From assembly GCF_002236115.1 (NCBI RefSeq), contig NZ_NIWT01000003.1, positions 744,001 to 808,000 on the forward strand: a stretch of DNA of 64,000 nt. Direction: 5' to 3'. A program made the translations under genes and the position numbers. Positions 52,153 to 62,371 of this stretch are shown here, in pieces. The stretch comes from Pseudomonas jessenii. GTDB lineage: Bacteria; Pseudomonadota; Gammaproteobacteria; Pseudomonadales; Pseudomonadaceae. The notes under the pieces were generated by a model. It ran no database searches, had not been told where the DNA came from, and saw nothing but the letters and a program-made list of their open reading frames with translations. Position 1 is the first letter of the stretch. Every line of letters begins with the position of its first letter.

Positions 52153-52273
52153 GACTTCTTCCTCGCGTGGCGTTTTACCTTGTCCATTAGTCTATTTTTA
52201 TAAGCAGGGATCTTTGGTATCGAGCAGGCTCTATGTTTAACAATAGGCCAAGCTGTCAGATCGAGAACGCTAA

Positions 52274-53335
<1,062 letters not shown>

Positions 53336-53392
53336 AGAGCATCAATCCGAGCAAATCGCTGCTGTCGCCCTGACAGCAGCCCGTCAAAAACC

Positions 53393-53466
53393 TATACAAA
53401 TAATTTGACTTGTACAACTTCGAATCTATGATGAAGTTATCTTGTACAGACCCGAACGTTTGTACA
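53393..53466 (+). promoter_or_regulatory. Promoter with two LitR/CarH-type operators upstream of rudS
   Basis: Operator 1 is TATACA (53393-53398)-N12-TGTACA (53411-53416); operator 2 is TGTACA (53443-53448)-N12-TGTACA (53461-53466). Both have exactly 12-bp spacers, 50 bp apart. Between them lies -35 TTGACT (53405-53410), 16-bp spacer and -10 TATGAT (53427-53432). Operator 1 covers the -35 and operator 2 the transcription start, which suits a repressor. The regulator is probably the MerR protein encoded downstream. Confidence 0.8.
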
Positions 53467-53488
53467 GGTTTAGATTCGAGGTGCTCCG

Positions 53489-54448
53489 ATGCTCCACTCC
53501 CCCGCCAAACCGAAAATCGCCATCAGCGCCTGCCTGATGGGGCTCGACGTACGCTACAACGGCGGACACAAGGAATCGCGGTTGTGCAGCCGCACCCTCA
53601 CTGACTACTTCGATTTCATCCCGGTCTGCCCGGAAGTGGCCATCGGCCTGGGCGTACCCCGCCAACCGATTCGGCTGGTGGGCAGTGCAGATCAACCCGA
53701 AGCCGTGGGCACCCTCGATCACAACCTTAACGTGACACAACCGCTGGTCACCTACGGCCGGGACATGGCAGCGCAGCTGGGGGATATTTGCGGCTACATC
53801 TTCATGCAAAATTCTCCGTCCTGCGGCCTGGAGCGGGTCAAGGTCTACCACGCCAACGGCGCACGGGCGGACAGTGGCGGGCGCGGGATCTACGCCCGGG
53901 CCTTCTGCCTGCGGCACCCGGACTTGCCGGTGGAGGAAGACGGCCGGCTCAACGATCCGGTGCTGCGGGAAAACTTCCTCACCCGGGTGTTCGCCTACAG
54001 CGCCTGGCAGCAACTACGCCAAGAGGGCATGAGCCGGCGCGGTCTCACGGACTTTCATTCGCGCTACAAATACCTGCTGATGGCCCACAACCCGGTGCAA
54101 TACAAAACCCTGGGCAACCTGCTGGGCAACATGGGCAAAACCGATCCACAGGAACTGGGCCCCCGATATTTCAGCGAACTGATGGCTGCGCTGAAAAAAT
54201 GCGCCACACGTCGCACTCACACCAACGTCCTGCAACACCTCAGTGGCTACCTGAAACAGGCCATCAGCGGCGAAGACAAGCGGGAAGTGCAGCATGTGAT
54301 CAGCCAGTACCGTCTGGGCATCGTGCCACTGGTGGTGCCGCTGACACTGCTCAAACATCACTTTCGCCAACACCCCGATCCGTACATCGCACAGCAGGTT
54401 TACCTGCAACCGCACCCGGAAAACCTCAGCCTGCGAAACGCCATTTGA
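53489..54448 (+). CDS. rudS: tRNA 4-thiouridine desulfidase RudS (DUF523-DUF1722)
   Basis: A 319-residue fusion of a TudS-type DUF523 domain (about residues 8-165) and a DUF1722 domain (about 190-310). The three Cys that hold the 4Fe-4S cluster in TudS enzymes are seen in ISACLMG (Cys15), PVCPE (Cys47) and SPSCG (Cys112). Such fusions were reported, as I recall, to remove sulfur from s4U in tRNA and to reduce the UVA growth delay that s4U causes. It is the first gene of rudS-merR-phr and overlaps merR by one base. Function is from family, not proved here. Confidence 0.85.
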   Translation: MLHSPAKPKIAISACLMGLDVRYNGGHKESRLCSRTLTDYFDFIPVCPEVAIGLGVPRQPIRLVGSADQPEAVGTLDHNLNVTQPLVTYGRDMAAQLGDICGYIFMQNSPSCGLERVKVYHANGARADSGGRGIYARAFCLRHPDLPVEEDGRLNDPVLRENFLTRVFAYSAWQQLRQEGMSRRGLTDFHSRYKYLLMAHNPVQYKTLGNLLGNMGKTDPQELGPRYFSELMAALKKCATRRTHTNVLQHLSGYLKQAISGEDKREVQHVISQYRLGIVPLVVPLTLLKHHFRQHPDPYIAQQVYLQPHPENLSLRNAI

Positions 54449-55389
54449 TGAAAAAAGCACTCGACACCAGCGCCCGCGAAGACCTCGGCGATGACTTTAA
54501 AAAGGCGCTGGACGAAGGCTGGCTGCCGATCCGTGAAGTGGCGCGGCAGACCGGAGTCAATGCCGTGACCTTGCGTGCCTGGGAGCGGCGCTACGGGCTG
54601 ATCGTGCCGCTACGCACGCCCAAGGGCCATCGGTTGTTCTCGGCCGACCACGTACAACGCATCCAGACCATCCTCACCTGGCTCAACCGTGGCGTTGCCG
54701 TCAGCCAGGTCAAACCATTGCTCGACACGCCGCAAGCCTTCAGCGAGTCCGTCGACAACGATTGGCACGCCTTGCTGCAAACGTTGCTGCAGGCAGTCAG
54801 CCGATTGCAGGAGCGCGCCCTGGATGACAGCGTCAATCAGGCGATGGCGCTGTATCCGCCGCGAACCCTGTGCGAGCAATTGCTGATGCCCTTGCTGGCC
54901 GCTCTGGAGCAACGCTGGCAAGGCCAGTTCGGGGCGCAGATGGAGCGGGGCTTTTTTTGTGCCTGGTTGCGCAGCAAGTTCGGTGCGCGCATCTACCATA
55001 ACAATCGTCAGTTGCGCACCGCGCCGCTGCTGCTGGTCAACCACTCGGACCTGCCTGTGGAACCGCACCTGTGGCTCACGGCCTGGCTGATCAGCAGCGC
55101 GGATTGCCCGGTGGAGGTCTTCGACTGGCCGCTGCCTGTCGGAGAATTGGCATTGGCGGTCGAACTTCTGCAACCCCGAGGAGTTCTGCTGTACTCAAGC
55201 AAAGCCCTGAATCCGGCGCAGCTGCCGAAACTTTTCAAAGGCGTTAGTTGCCCAAAAATGATTGCCGGACCAACGGTATGCATCCACCACACCGAGTTGT
55301 CCGCAAGTACTGCCGTGATCGCTGATCTGTACCTGGCCGAAGATCCGTTGTCGGCACATCAGGCACTCGTTCAGCGCGGGCTGATTTAA
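54448..55389 (+). CDS. LitR/CarH-like MerR-family regulator with degenerate cobalamin site
   Basis: A 313-residue regulator. The MerR HTH (about 25-95) has EVARQTGVNAVTLRAWERRY and LRTPKGHRLFSADHVQRI, typical for CarH/LitR. The C-terminal part aligns with the cobalamin-binding cap and Rossmann domains, but key residues are altered: the conserved Trp is kept (Trp157), the Glu-His pair after it reads Glu166-Arg167, and the loop E-x-H-x-x-G reads EPHLWL (205-210). It is likely a class II LitR that does not sense light by B12 itself. ATG overlaps the rudS stop (TGATG); it stops just before phr. Confidence 0.85.
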   Translation: MKKALDTSAREDLGDDFKKALDEGWLPIREVARQTGVNAVTLRAWERRYGLIVPLRTPKGHRLFSADHVQRIQTILTWLNRGVAVSQVKPLLDTPQAFSESVDNDWHALLQTLLQAVSRLQERALDDSVNQAMALYPPRTLCEQLLMPLLAALEQRWQGQFGAQMERGFFCAWLRSKFGARIYHNNRQLRTAPLLLVNHSDLPVEPHLWLTAWLISSADCPVEVFDWPLPVGELALAVELLQPRGVLLYSSKALNPAQLPKLFKGVSCPKMIAGPTVCIHHTELSASTAVIADLYLAEDPLSAHQALVQRGLI

Positions 55390-55410
55390 ATGGATCCCGT
55401 GGATACCAAA

Positions 55411-56853
55411 ATGCAATTGATCTGGCTGCGCAGCGACTTGCGCCTACATGACAACACCGCCCTCTCGGCCGCCGCGGCTCGCGGCCCGTGCGTGGCGGTG
55501 TACCTGCTGAGTCCGGAGCAATGGCTGGAACACGACGATGCGCCCTGCAAAGTGGACTTCTGGCTGCGTAACCTGCGCGAGTTGAGCCGCGAACTGGGTC
55601 AACTGAACATTCCCCTGCTGATCCGCCAGGCCCCTCGCTGGGATGACGCACCCAGCGTATTGCTGAACCTGTGCCGACAGTGGCAGGTCGATGCGTTGCA
55701 CCTCAACGAGGAATACGGCATCCACGAGTCCCGTCGCGATGCAGCGGTCGCCCGGACGCTACAGGCTGAAGGGATCGAAGTTCGCCGCTACCTCGATCAA
55801 TTGCTGTTCAAGCCCGGGAGCGTGCTGACCCGCACCGGCACTTACTTTCAGGTCTTCAGCCAGTTCCGCAAAGTCTGCTACGAACGACTGCACCACTCGC
55901 TGCCCAGCCTGGTCCGCGCGCCGCACAAACAAGCGCCGCTGAACATTGCCAGCGATGCGATCCCCTTGAGTGTCGACGGCTTCGCAACACCCGCTGATAA
56001 CCTGCGCAACCTGTGGCCGGCGGGCGAAGCCGAAGCCCGGCGTCGCCTCGACAGCTTTAGCGATGTGCAGATCGAGCACTATCAAAGCGAACGGGATTTC
56101 CCGGCGAAGCCCGGCACCAGTCAGCTCTCGGCCTATCTCGCCGCCGGGGTGATTTCTGCGCGCCAATGCCTGCACGCCGCCTTGAACAGCAATCAAGGTG
56201 AATTCGAAAGCGGCAAGACCGGCGCCGTCACCTGGATCAACGAACTGCTGTGGCGCGAGTTCTACAAACACATCCTGGTAGGCTACCCACGGGTTTCCCG
56301 GCACCGCGCGTTTCGTCCGGAAACCGAAGCGCTGGCCTGGCGCAACGCCCCAGAAGAGCTGGCCGCCTGGCAACAGGCGCGTACCGGCTTGCCGATCATC
56401 GACGCCGCCATGCGCCAACTGCTGGCAACCGGCTGGATGCACAACCGCCTGCGCATGGTGGTGGCGATGTTCCTGACCAAAAACCTGCTGATCGACTGGC
56501 GCGAAGGCGAACGCTTTTTCATGCGTCACCTGATTGATGGCGACCTGGCGGCGAACAATGGTGGCTGGCAGTGGAGTTCTTCCACCGGCACCGACTCGGC
56601 GCCTTACTTCCGGATTTTCAACCCGCTGAGCCAGTCGGAAAAATTCGACCCCGAAGGCGTATTCATCAAGCAGTGGTTGCCAGAACTGGCCGGGTTGAAT
56701 AAAAAAGACGTGCACAACCCCGCCAATCTCGGCGGCCTTTTCGGTGTTGTGGATTACCCCTCACCGATCGTCGACCTGGGTACTTCCCGTACACGTGCGT
56801 TGACGGCATTCAAAAACCTGCCCTCACGGCAATACGCCGCCGTTGGGTCATGA
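55411..56853 (+). CDS. phrB: Deoxyribodipyrimidine photolyase
   Basis: Light-driven repair of cyclobutane pyrimidine dimers using FADH- and an antenna chromophore. The 480-residue length is that of class I CPD photolyases. It has the N-terminal MQLIWLRSDLRLHDNTAL and the FAD-domain motifs TWINELLWREFYKHI, RQLLATGWMHNRLRM and NNGGWQWSSSTGTDSAPYFR. The ATG at 55411 fits homologues; an in-frame ATG at 55390, right after the MerR stop, is possible. Coupled to the MerR gene and thus to the upstream operators. Confidence 0.93.
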   Translation: MQLIWLRSDLRLHDNTALSAAAARGPCVAVYLLSPEQWLEHDDAPCKVDFWLRNLRELSRELGQLNIPLLIRQAPRWDDAPSVLLNLCRQWQVDALHLNEEYGIHESRRDAAVARTLQAEGIEVRRYLDQLLFKPGSVLTRTGTYFQVFSQFRKVCYERLHHSLPSLVRAPHKQAPLNIASDAIPLSVDGFATPADNLRNLWPAGEAEARRRLDSFSDVQIEHYQSERDFPAKPGTSQLSAYLAAGVISARQCLHAALNSNQGEFESGKTGAVTWINELLWREFYKHILVGYPRVSRHRAFRPETEALAWRNAPEELAAWQQARTGLPIIDAAMRQLLATGWMHNRLRMVVAMFLTKNLLIDWREGERFFMRHLIDGDLAANNGGWQWSSSTGTDSAPYFRIFNPLSQSEKFDPEGVFIKQWLPELAGLNKKDVHNPANLGGLFGVVDYPSPIVDLGTSRTRALTAFKNLPSRQYAAVGS

Positions 56854-56951
56854 ATTACCGCCACCGGGATTACTTCGATGCCGGGGGCTTTGCTTTATGA
56901 ACATTTACCCGTATTGGGCCGGGCAATCGCCTGGCTGAAAAGGAGATTGGG

Positions 56952-57734
56952 ATGAGTCGGACACTCGCACGACGATACTGGCTGACCGGTGCAAGCAGCG
57001 GCATCGGTGCCGCCCTGGCCGAAGAAATCCTGAAAACCGGTGCGCACCTGGCCGTCAGTTCGCGCACCGTGCCCCCCCTGAAAGACTTGTCGCTACGTTA
57101 TCCGGGGCAAGTGCTGGTGGTCCCCGGAGACCTGACCAACAGCCAGACCGTACGCGAGATCGGCGAGCAGATTGCCGAGGACTGGGGCTCGCTGGACACC
57201 GTGATACTGAACGCCGGCACCTGCGAGTACGTGGATGCCAAGCAGTTCGATGCGTCGATTGTCGAGCATGTGGTGCGCACTAACCTGTTGGCCAGCAGCT
57301 ATTGCATCGACGCCGCCCTGCCATTGCTGCGTGCCGGCACCGCACCGCATATGGTGGCCATGGCCAGTACGGTGACCTACCTGCCGCTGCCCAAGGCAGA
57401 AGCCTACGGCACTTCGAAGGCCGGGCTACGTTATCTGTTCGAATCCCTGCGCATCGACCTGGCCCCGGAAGGCATAGAACTCACGGTAATCAGCCCCGGG
57501 TTTGTCGAGACGCCGCTGACGGCAAAAAACGACTCGCCCATGGCCTTGAGCTGGCCGGTGGAGAAAGCCGCGCGGCACATCTTCGAAAAACTCAAGGACC
57601 GCCCGTTGGAAATCGCTTTCCCCGCAGCGTTCATGACCGCCCTCTGGCCACTCTCCAAACGGCCGGACCAAATAAAACTGGAGATCGGCAAACGCATGGT
57701 GCGCAGCCAGCCGCCGATCAAGGATCAACCCTGA
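56952..57734 (+). CDS. Short-chain dehydrogenase/reductase
   Basis: SDR of 260 residues. TGASSGIGAALAEEIL is the cofactor motif, NAG in ILNAGTCEYVDAK, and the catalytic Ser-Tyr-Lys is in MASTVTYLPLPKAEAYGTSK (YGTSK). AAGGAG lies seven bases before the ATG. 98 bp after phr on the same strand, so it may belong to the light operon. Substrate unknown. Confidence 0.9.
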   Translation: MSRTLARRYWLTGASSGIGAALAEEILKTGAHLAVSSRTVPPLKDLSLRYPGQVLVVPGDLTNSQTVREIGEQIAEDWGSLDTVILNAGTCEYVDAKQFDASIVEHVVRTNLLASSYCIDAALPLLRAGTAPHMVAMASTVTYLPLPKAEAYGTSKAGLRYLFESLRIDLAPEGIELTVISPGFVETPLTAKNDSPMALSWPVEKAARHIFEKLKDRPLEIAFPAAFMTALWPLSKRPDQIKLEIGKRMVRSQPPIKDQP

Positions 57735-57762
57735 AAGTCGTCATCAATGGCGGCGGTGTCTC

Positions 57763-57786
57763 GGACGCTCAGATATTTGAGCGTCC
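57763..57786. other. Perfect 9-bp hairpin after the SDR gene
   Basis: GGACGCTCA-GATATT-TGAGCGTCC. No T run follows, so it is not a standard intrinsic terminator; it may be an mRNA end or a protein site. Confidence 0.55.
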
Positions 57787-57833
57787 GTCAGACCTTTCAC
57801 ACAGTACCCGGTGACTGCCTTACACTGCGCGCC

Positions 57834-58139
57834 ATGAAAACCATCCCCCATACGCAAATCGCGGAACCCGCGGTCACCTGCTCGACCTGCGCAGCCTGCT
57901 GCTGCCAGCTCGAAGTCATGCTGATCACAGATACGGGCGTGCCTGAACGGTTCATCGATACCGATGACTGGGGCGGGGAAGTGATGTTGCGCCTGGATGA
58001 CGGTTGGTGTGCCGCGCTGGATCGCAACACGATGATGTGCACGATCTACGAAAAACGCCCGCTGATCTGCCGGGAGTTCGAGATGGGCGCTCCGGAGTGC
58101 ATCGAAGAACGCCAGGGGATTTCGACGGCGTATCGCTGA
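57834..58139 (+). CDS. YkgJ-family cysteine-cluster protein
   Basis: A 101-residue protein with a zinc or iron-binding Cys cluster: CSTCAACCCQLEV near the start, then C-A-A-L, MMCTIYEKRPLICREF and a last Cys in APEC. Function unknown; the pattern is the UPF0153/YkgJ family. The ATG at 57834 is chosen; the upstream frame from 57747 runs over the hairpin. Confidence 0.85.
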   Translation: MKTIPHTQIAEPAVTCSTCAACCCQLEVMLITDTGVPERFIDTDDWGGEVMLRLDDGWCAALDRNTMMCTIYEKRPLICREFEMGAPECIEERQGISTAYR

Positions 58140-58160
58140 ACTGGAAAACCACGTGTCCCC

Positions 58161-58252
58161 CTGTGGGAGCGAGCTTGCTCGCGATAGCGATTTCAGACTC
58201 AACATTGATGTTGAATGAAACATCGTCATCGCGAGCAAGCTCGCTCCCACAG
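58161..58252. repeat. REP pair (GAGCGAGCTTGCTCGCGAT type)
   Basis: Inverted units CTGTGGGAGCGAGCTTGCTC and GAGCAAGCTCGCTCCCACAG about 45 bp apart, between convergent genes. Confidence 0.88.
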
Positions 58253-58283
58253 AGGGATTTACAACCCGCTGAAACCGTGGTGC

Positions 58284-58802
58284 TTACAACGGCATCGTGT
58301 AATGCAATGCGTAACTTTCTACACCATCGTTCGGAGTGGTGATCCCGGCGTTGGAATAGTGCGTCGCACGAACCCCGACTTCATGTCCGCCGGTAAAGCG
58401 CAAACCGAAACCAAAGCGGTCTTCGAACTGAAAGGCGCTGCCCAGATCGTTGCTTTCGACTTCGGTGCTGGCAAACGCCGCCACGCCAATCCCAAACTCG
58501 ATGTAGGGTTTGACGTTCTGGCCGGCAAACTCATAAACAAGCACGGGTGAGAACGACAGGCTGTGGTTACTGGATTTCTCGTCACCTTCCCAATAGGTAT
58601 AGGCGCCGTCCCAGTAACCGGTCAGACGACCAACGTCGCTCTGCCACCAGCTCTGGTCCCAATCGAATTGCATCCCCAATCGATAGGTCATGGTCGACTC
58701 GCCGGTTTGCCCCACGGCAAATTCCACACCTGCCGCCTGCGCGGTAAAAGTGTGCCCCAAAAGTGCGGCCGCAATCGCGGCCAAGCAGAATAGTCGCTTC
58801 AC
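58284..58802 (-). CDS. pagL: Lipid A 3-O-deacylase PagL
   Basis: Outer-membrane beta-barrel enzyme that removes the 3-position acyl chain from lipid A, lowering its inflammatory potency. It has 172 residues with a signal peptide ending near AQAA. The catalytic His and Ser are in ATHYSNAGI, and the Glu of DGVESY lies twelve residues after the Ser, as in P. aeruginosa PagL. It starts with GTG (VKRLFCLAAIAAALL) with AAGGAAG upstream. Gene position between photolyase and murI matches PA4661. Confidence 0.92.
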   Translation of the reverse strand: MKRLFCLAAIAAALLGHTFTAQAAGVEFAVGQTGESTMTYRLGMQFDWDQSWWQSDVGRLTGYWDGAYTYWEGDEKSSNHSLSFSPVLVYEFAGQNVKPYIEFGIGVAAFASTEVESNDLGSAFQFEDRFGFGLRFTGGHEVGVRATHYSNAGITTPNDGVESYALHYTMPL

Positions 58803-58924
58803 TTGAAACTTCCTTTTCCGAACGATTTCGTATGGTTTTTTTGTTACCAAGCCCTGCAAAACTATAGAAGTCAGCGATTTATCAGAAGTTTACCCCGACT
58901 CTTCGTATCCCCCCGGACAGCCAT

Positions 58925-59716
58925 CTACCTGTTGAAGCTTCGCACAACACCAGAGGTATTCCACAGTATCGGCAAGATATTTCTGAAATGAAGCGGATCG
59001 GCGCTGGTCCAGAACTGTGCCTCACGGGCAGGTCCCTGGGCGAGCAGCTCGCCTTCGGCCAGCAGACGCTGAAGTTGTCGCGCGACGGCAGCGCCGGTGT
59101 CGATCAGGCTGATGTCCTCGGGGATCATCTGCCGCAGCATCGGCTTGAGAAAGGGGTAATGGGTGCAGCCGAGAATCAGAGTGTCCGCGCCGGCAGCCAG
59201 CAGTGGCTCGACATACCCGGCCAACAGCTGGCGCAACTCGGGGCTGCGCAGGTCGCCGTTTTCAATCAGCTCCACAAGCCCTGGACAGGGCTGGGTGATC
59301 ACTTTCACGTCCGTGGCGAAGCGGTCGAGCAACGCGGCGAACTTGGCGCTCTGCAAAGTGCCTGTGGTGGCCAGCACCCCCACCACGCCGGAGCGGGTTG
59401 CGGCGGCGGCCGGCTTGACTGCCGGCTCCATGCCAACGATGGGCCATTCCGGATAGTCGCGACGCAGGTCGGCGACCCCGGCAACCGTCGCCGTGTTGCA
59501 CGCCAGCACCAAAGCCTTGGCGCCCTGTTGCCGAAAGAAGTCGGCCATCACGCTGCAACGTTGCTGGATAAATTCCGGGGATTTTTCGCCGTAGGGAACA
59601 TTCCCGCAGTCGGCGACGTACAACAGCGACTCATTGGGCAGCAAACGCTGGATCTCGGCCAGTACCGAGAGCCCACCGACACCGGAGTCGAACACGCCAA
59701 TCGGCGCTTCACGCAT
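58925..59716 (-). CDS. murI: Glutamate racemase
   Basis: Makes D-glutamate for peptidoglycan. It has 263 residues with the two catalytic Cys in [12 protein letters not shown] and [12 protein letters not shown], and the N-terminal [13 protein letters not shown]. Starts eight bases inside the end of moeB; last gene of the hemA-prfA-prmC-moeB-murI operon. The start at 59716 is chosen; the longer frame overlaps more of moeB. Confidence 0.96.
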   Translation of the reverse strand: MREAPIGVFDSGVGGLSVLAEIQRLLPNESLLYVADCGNVPYGEKSPEFIQQRCSVMADFFRQQGAKALVLACNTATVAGVADLRRDYPEWPIVGMEPAVKPAAAATRSGVVGVLATTGTLQSAKFAALLDRFATDVKVITQPCPGLVELIENGDLRSPELRQLLAGYVEPLLAAGADTLILGCTHYPFLKPMLRQMIPEDISLIDTGAAVARQLQRLLAEGELLAQGPAREAQFWTSADPLHFRNILPILWNTSGVVRSFNR

Positions 59717-60464
59717 GTTTCGGCCCACAGACGCTGCAGCCCGGATCGCGCTTGACCCGCAGTTCACGGAAGCGCGTGCCCAAGGCATCGATCAACAACA
59801 GGCGCCCCACCAGCGGCTCGCCGAATCCGGCCAGCAACTTCAACGCTTCAAGCGCTTGCAGACTGCCGACCAGCCCCACCAGCGGACCGACCACGCCGGC
59901 CTCGCTACAGGTCAATTCGGCTTCGCTGCCGTGCCCGTATAAACAGTGGTAACACGGACTCTCCGGTCGACGCGGATCGAACACCGACAGCTGCCCTTCG
60001 AGGCGAATCGCCGCGCCGCTGACCAGCGGTTTGCCGGCCGCCACGCAAGCGGCGTTGACCGCTTCACGGGTGGAAAAATTGTCAGAACAATCGAGGACCA
60101 GATCCACTCTGGCCACTGCGGCGGCCAGGGAGTCTTCGTCCAGCGCCGCACGATGGGCGATCAGTTGAATCTCGGGGTTGATCGCCGTCAGGCGCTTGAT
60201 TGCCGAATCGACCTTGGTCATGCCGACGCTGTCGGTGTCGTGAATGATCTGGCGTTGCAGGTTGGTCAGGTCGACCGTATCGAAGTCCGCCAGGTGCAAC
60301 TCACCAACGCCGGCGGCCGCCAGATACAGCGCCACTGGCGCGCCAAGGCCGCCAAGACCGACGATCAATACGCGGCTTTCCTTGAGCCGCAACTGGCCGT
60401 CGATATCGATGTGTTGCAGCAGAATCTGCCGGCTGTAGCGCAGCAATTCCTGATCATTCAGCAC
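59709..60464 (-). CDS. moeB: Molybdopterin-synthase adenylyltransferase (MoeB/HesA/ThiF family)
   Basis: E1-like enzyme that adenylates MoaD (or the ThiS carrier). It has 251 residues with the ATP-binding [20 protein letters not shown], the [20 protein letters not shown] region and zinc Cys in SPCYHCL and GCSVCG. MoeB and ThiF are hard to separate by eye; synteny with prfA-prmC favours MoeB. Overlaps prmC by seven bases and murI by eight. Confidence 0.9.
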   Translation of the reverse strand: MLNDQELLRYSRQILLQHIDIDGQLRLKESRVLIVGLGGLGAPVALYLAAAGVGELHLADFDTVDLTNLQRQIIHDTDSVGMTKVDSAIKRLTAINPEIQLIAHRAALDEDSLAAAVARVDLVLDCSDNFSTREAVNAACVAAGKPLVSGAAIRLEGQLSVFDPRRPESPCYHCLYGHGSEAELTCSEAGVVGPLVGLVGSLQALEALKLLAGFGEPLVGRLLLIDALGTRFRELRVKRDPGCSVCGPKHA

Positions 60465-61288
60465 GGCAGGCGCCCCAGACTGATGCGTTGATGACCGCCC
60501 AGATCGGTGCGGCTGTGGACTTCTTCGAATCCCCGGGTCAGCAGCAAATCGCGAACCGCCTCGGCCTGATCATAGCCGTGTTCGAGCATCAGCCAACCGC
60601 CGGCGTCCAGATGGTCCGGTGCCTGGGCAACGATCAAGCGCAGATCGTCGAGCCCGTCGACACCCGCCACCAGGGCGCTGGCCGGTTCAAAGCGCACGTC
60701 GCCCTCGACCAGATGCGGATCGGCCGCTGCGATGTAGGGCGGATTGCTGATGATCAGTTGAAAACGCTGACCTTCCAGAGCGCTGAACCAATGGCTGCTC
60801 AGCACGGTGGCGTTGTCCAGGTGCAGGCGCTGGCGATTGCGTTCGGCCAGGGCCACAGCTTCCAGCACACGATCCACGGCAGTGACGCTCCAGGCCGGAC
60901 GCTCGCTGGCCAGGGCCAGGGCAATCGCGCCGCTGCCCGTGCCAAGGTCGAGTACCTTGGCCGGTGTGGCCGGCAACAGTTCCAGCGCGGCTTCCACCAG
61001 CAGTTCGGTGTCGGGGCGCGGGATCAGCGTGTGCGGTGCCACTTCCAGGTCCAGCTTCCAGAAACCCTGCTGGCCGAGGATATAGGCCACCGGCTCGCCG
61101 CTGCGGCGGCGCTGCAAATACTCGGCGAACGTCAGCGCCGCTTCGCTCGGTACGATGCGCTCCGGCCAGGTATGCAGGAAACTGCGGGACTTGCCCAAGG
61201 CCGCCGCCAGCAGCAGTTCGGCATCCAGACGCGCCGTCGGCGAGTCGGGTAAATCGGCGGCGCGCAACAAACTGGCAATGATCGTCAT
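60458..61288 (-). CDS. prmC: Release-factor glutamine N5-methyltransferase PrmC
   Basis: Methylates the Gln of the GGQ motif in RF1 and RF2. It has 276 residues with the SAM motif KVLDLGTGSGAIALALASER and the NPPY signature in LIISNPPYIAAADPHL. One base after prfA, its own substrate's gene. Confidence 0.97.
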   Translation of the reverse strand: MTIIASLLRAADLPDSPTARLDAELLLAAALGKSRSFLHTWPERIVPSEAALTFAEYLQRRRSGEPVAYILGQQGFWKLDLEVAPHTLIPRPDTELLVEAALELLPATPAKVLDLGTGSGAIALALASERPAWSVTAVDRVLEAVALAERNRQRLHLDNATVLSSHWFSALEGQRFQLIISNPPYIAAADPHLVEGDVRFEPASALVAGVDGLDDLRLIVAQAPDHLDAGGWLMLEHGYDQAEAVRDLLLTRGFEEVHSRTDLGGHQRISLGRLPC

Positions 61289-62371
61289 TTACTCACCTAT
61301 CGCTGCCAGTTGATCGGCCTGGTACTCGGCCAGCAACGGCTCGATCACCGCCTCGACACCGCCGGCGAGGATCTCGTCGAGGGAATACAAGGTCAGGTTG
61401 ACTCGATGATCGGTGACCCGGCCCTGGGCAAAATTATAGGTGCGGATACGCTCTGAGCGGTCGCCGGAACCGACCAGCAACTTGCGCTCGCTGGCGATGG
61501 CGTTGGCCGCGGCGGAGGTCTGCTGATCGTTCAGCTTGGCCGACAACCAGGACATCGCCCGGGCGCGGTTCTTGTGCTGTGAACGTTCTTCCTGGCACTC
61601 GACCACAATACCGGACGGCAAGTGCGTGATACGGATCGCCGAGTCGGTCTTGTTGACGTGCTGGCCACCGGCACCGGAGGAGCGATAGGTATCGATGCGC
61701 AGATCGGCCGGGTTGATCTCGATGGCTTCCTGTTCGTCCGGTTCGGGCAATACCGCCACGGTGCAGGCCGACGTGTGAATGCGGCCTTGGGATTCGGTCG
61801 CCGGAACCCGCTGCACGCGGTGCGCGCCGGATTCGAACTTCAGCTTGCCGTAGACGTTGTCGCCCTCGACCCGGGCAATCACCTCTTTATAGCCGCCGTG
61901 TTCACCCTCGTTCTCCGAAAGGATCTCCACCCGCCAGCCACGACGCTCGGCGTAACGCGAATACATGCGGAACAGGTCGCCGGAGAAAATCGCCGCTTCG
62001 TCACCACCGGTACCGGCACGGATCTCGAGGAACACGTTGCGGCCGTCGTTCGGGTCCTTGGGCAGCAGCATGCGCTGCAGGTCGGCTTCGAGCGTGACCA
62101 GGCGTTCCTTGGCCTCGCGGACTTCTTCCACGGCCATTTCCCGCATGTCCGGGTCGCTGTCCTTGAGCAGTGCCTGGGCGCCTTCGAGGTCGTCCTGCAC
62201 TTTCAGCAGTTCTTTATAGACGCCCACGATCGGTTCAACTTCCGCGTACTCCTTGGAATAGGTGCGGAACTTGTTCTGATCGGAAATGACCTCGCCATCG
62301 CCCAACAGGGCGGTCAATTCCTCGAAACGGTCCTGGAGGATATCCAGCTTATTGAGCAGTGACGCTTTCAT
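61289..62371 (-). CDS. prfA: Peptide chain release factor 1
   Basis: Recognises UAA and UAG. It has 360 residues. The stop-codon-reading tripeptide is PAT in [14 protein letters not shown] and the catalytic GGQ is in [16 protein letters not shown]. Start overlaps hemA's stop by four bases. Confidence 0.99.
   Translation of the reverse strand: MKASLLNKLDILQDRFEELTALLGDGEVISDQNKFRTYSKEYAEVEPIVGVYKELLKVQDDLEGAQALLKDSDPDMREMAVEEVREAKERLVTLEADLQRMLLPKDPNDGRNVFLEIRAGTGGDEAAIFSGDLFRMYSRYAERRGWRVEILSENEGEHGGYKEVIARVEGDNVYGKLKFESGAHRVQRVPATESQGRIHTSACTVAVLPEPDEQEAIEINPADLRIDTYRSSGAGGQHVNKTDSAIRITHLPSGIVVECQEERSQHKNRARAMSWLSAKLNDQQTSAAANAIASERKLLVGSGDRSERIRTYNFAQGRVTDHRVNLTLYSLDEILAGGVEAVIEPLLAEYQADQLAAIGE

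Noticed and set aside
53788..54447. Long in-frame 5' extension of the MerR gene
   Set aside because: It would overlap most of rudS in another frame; the ATG at 54448 is coupled to the rudS stop and begins a normal MerR protein.
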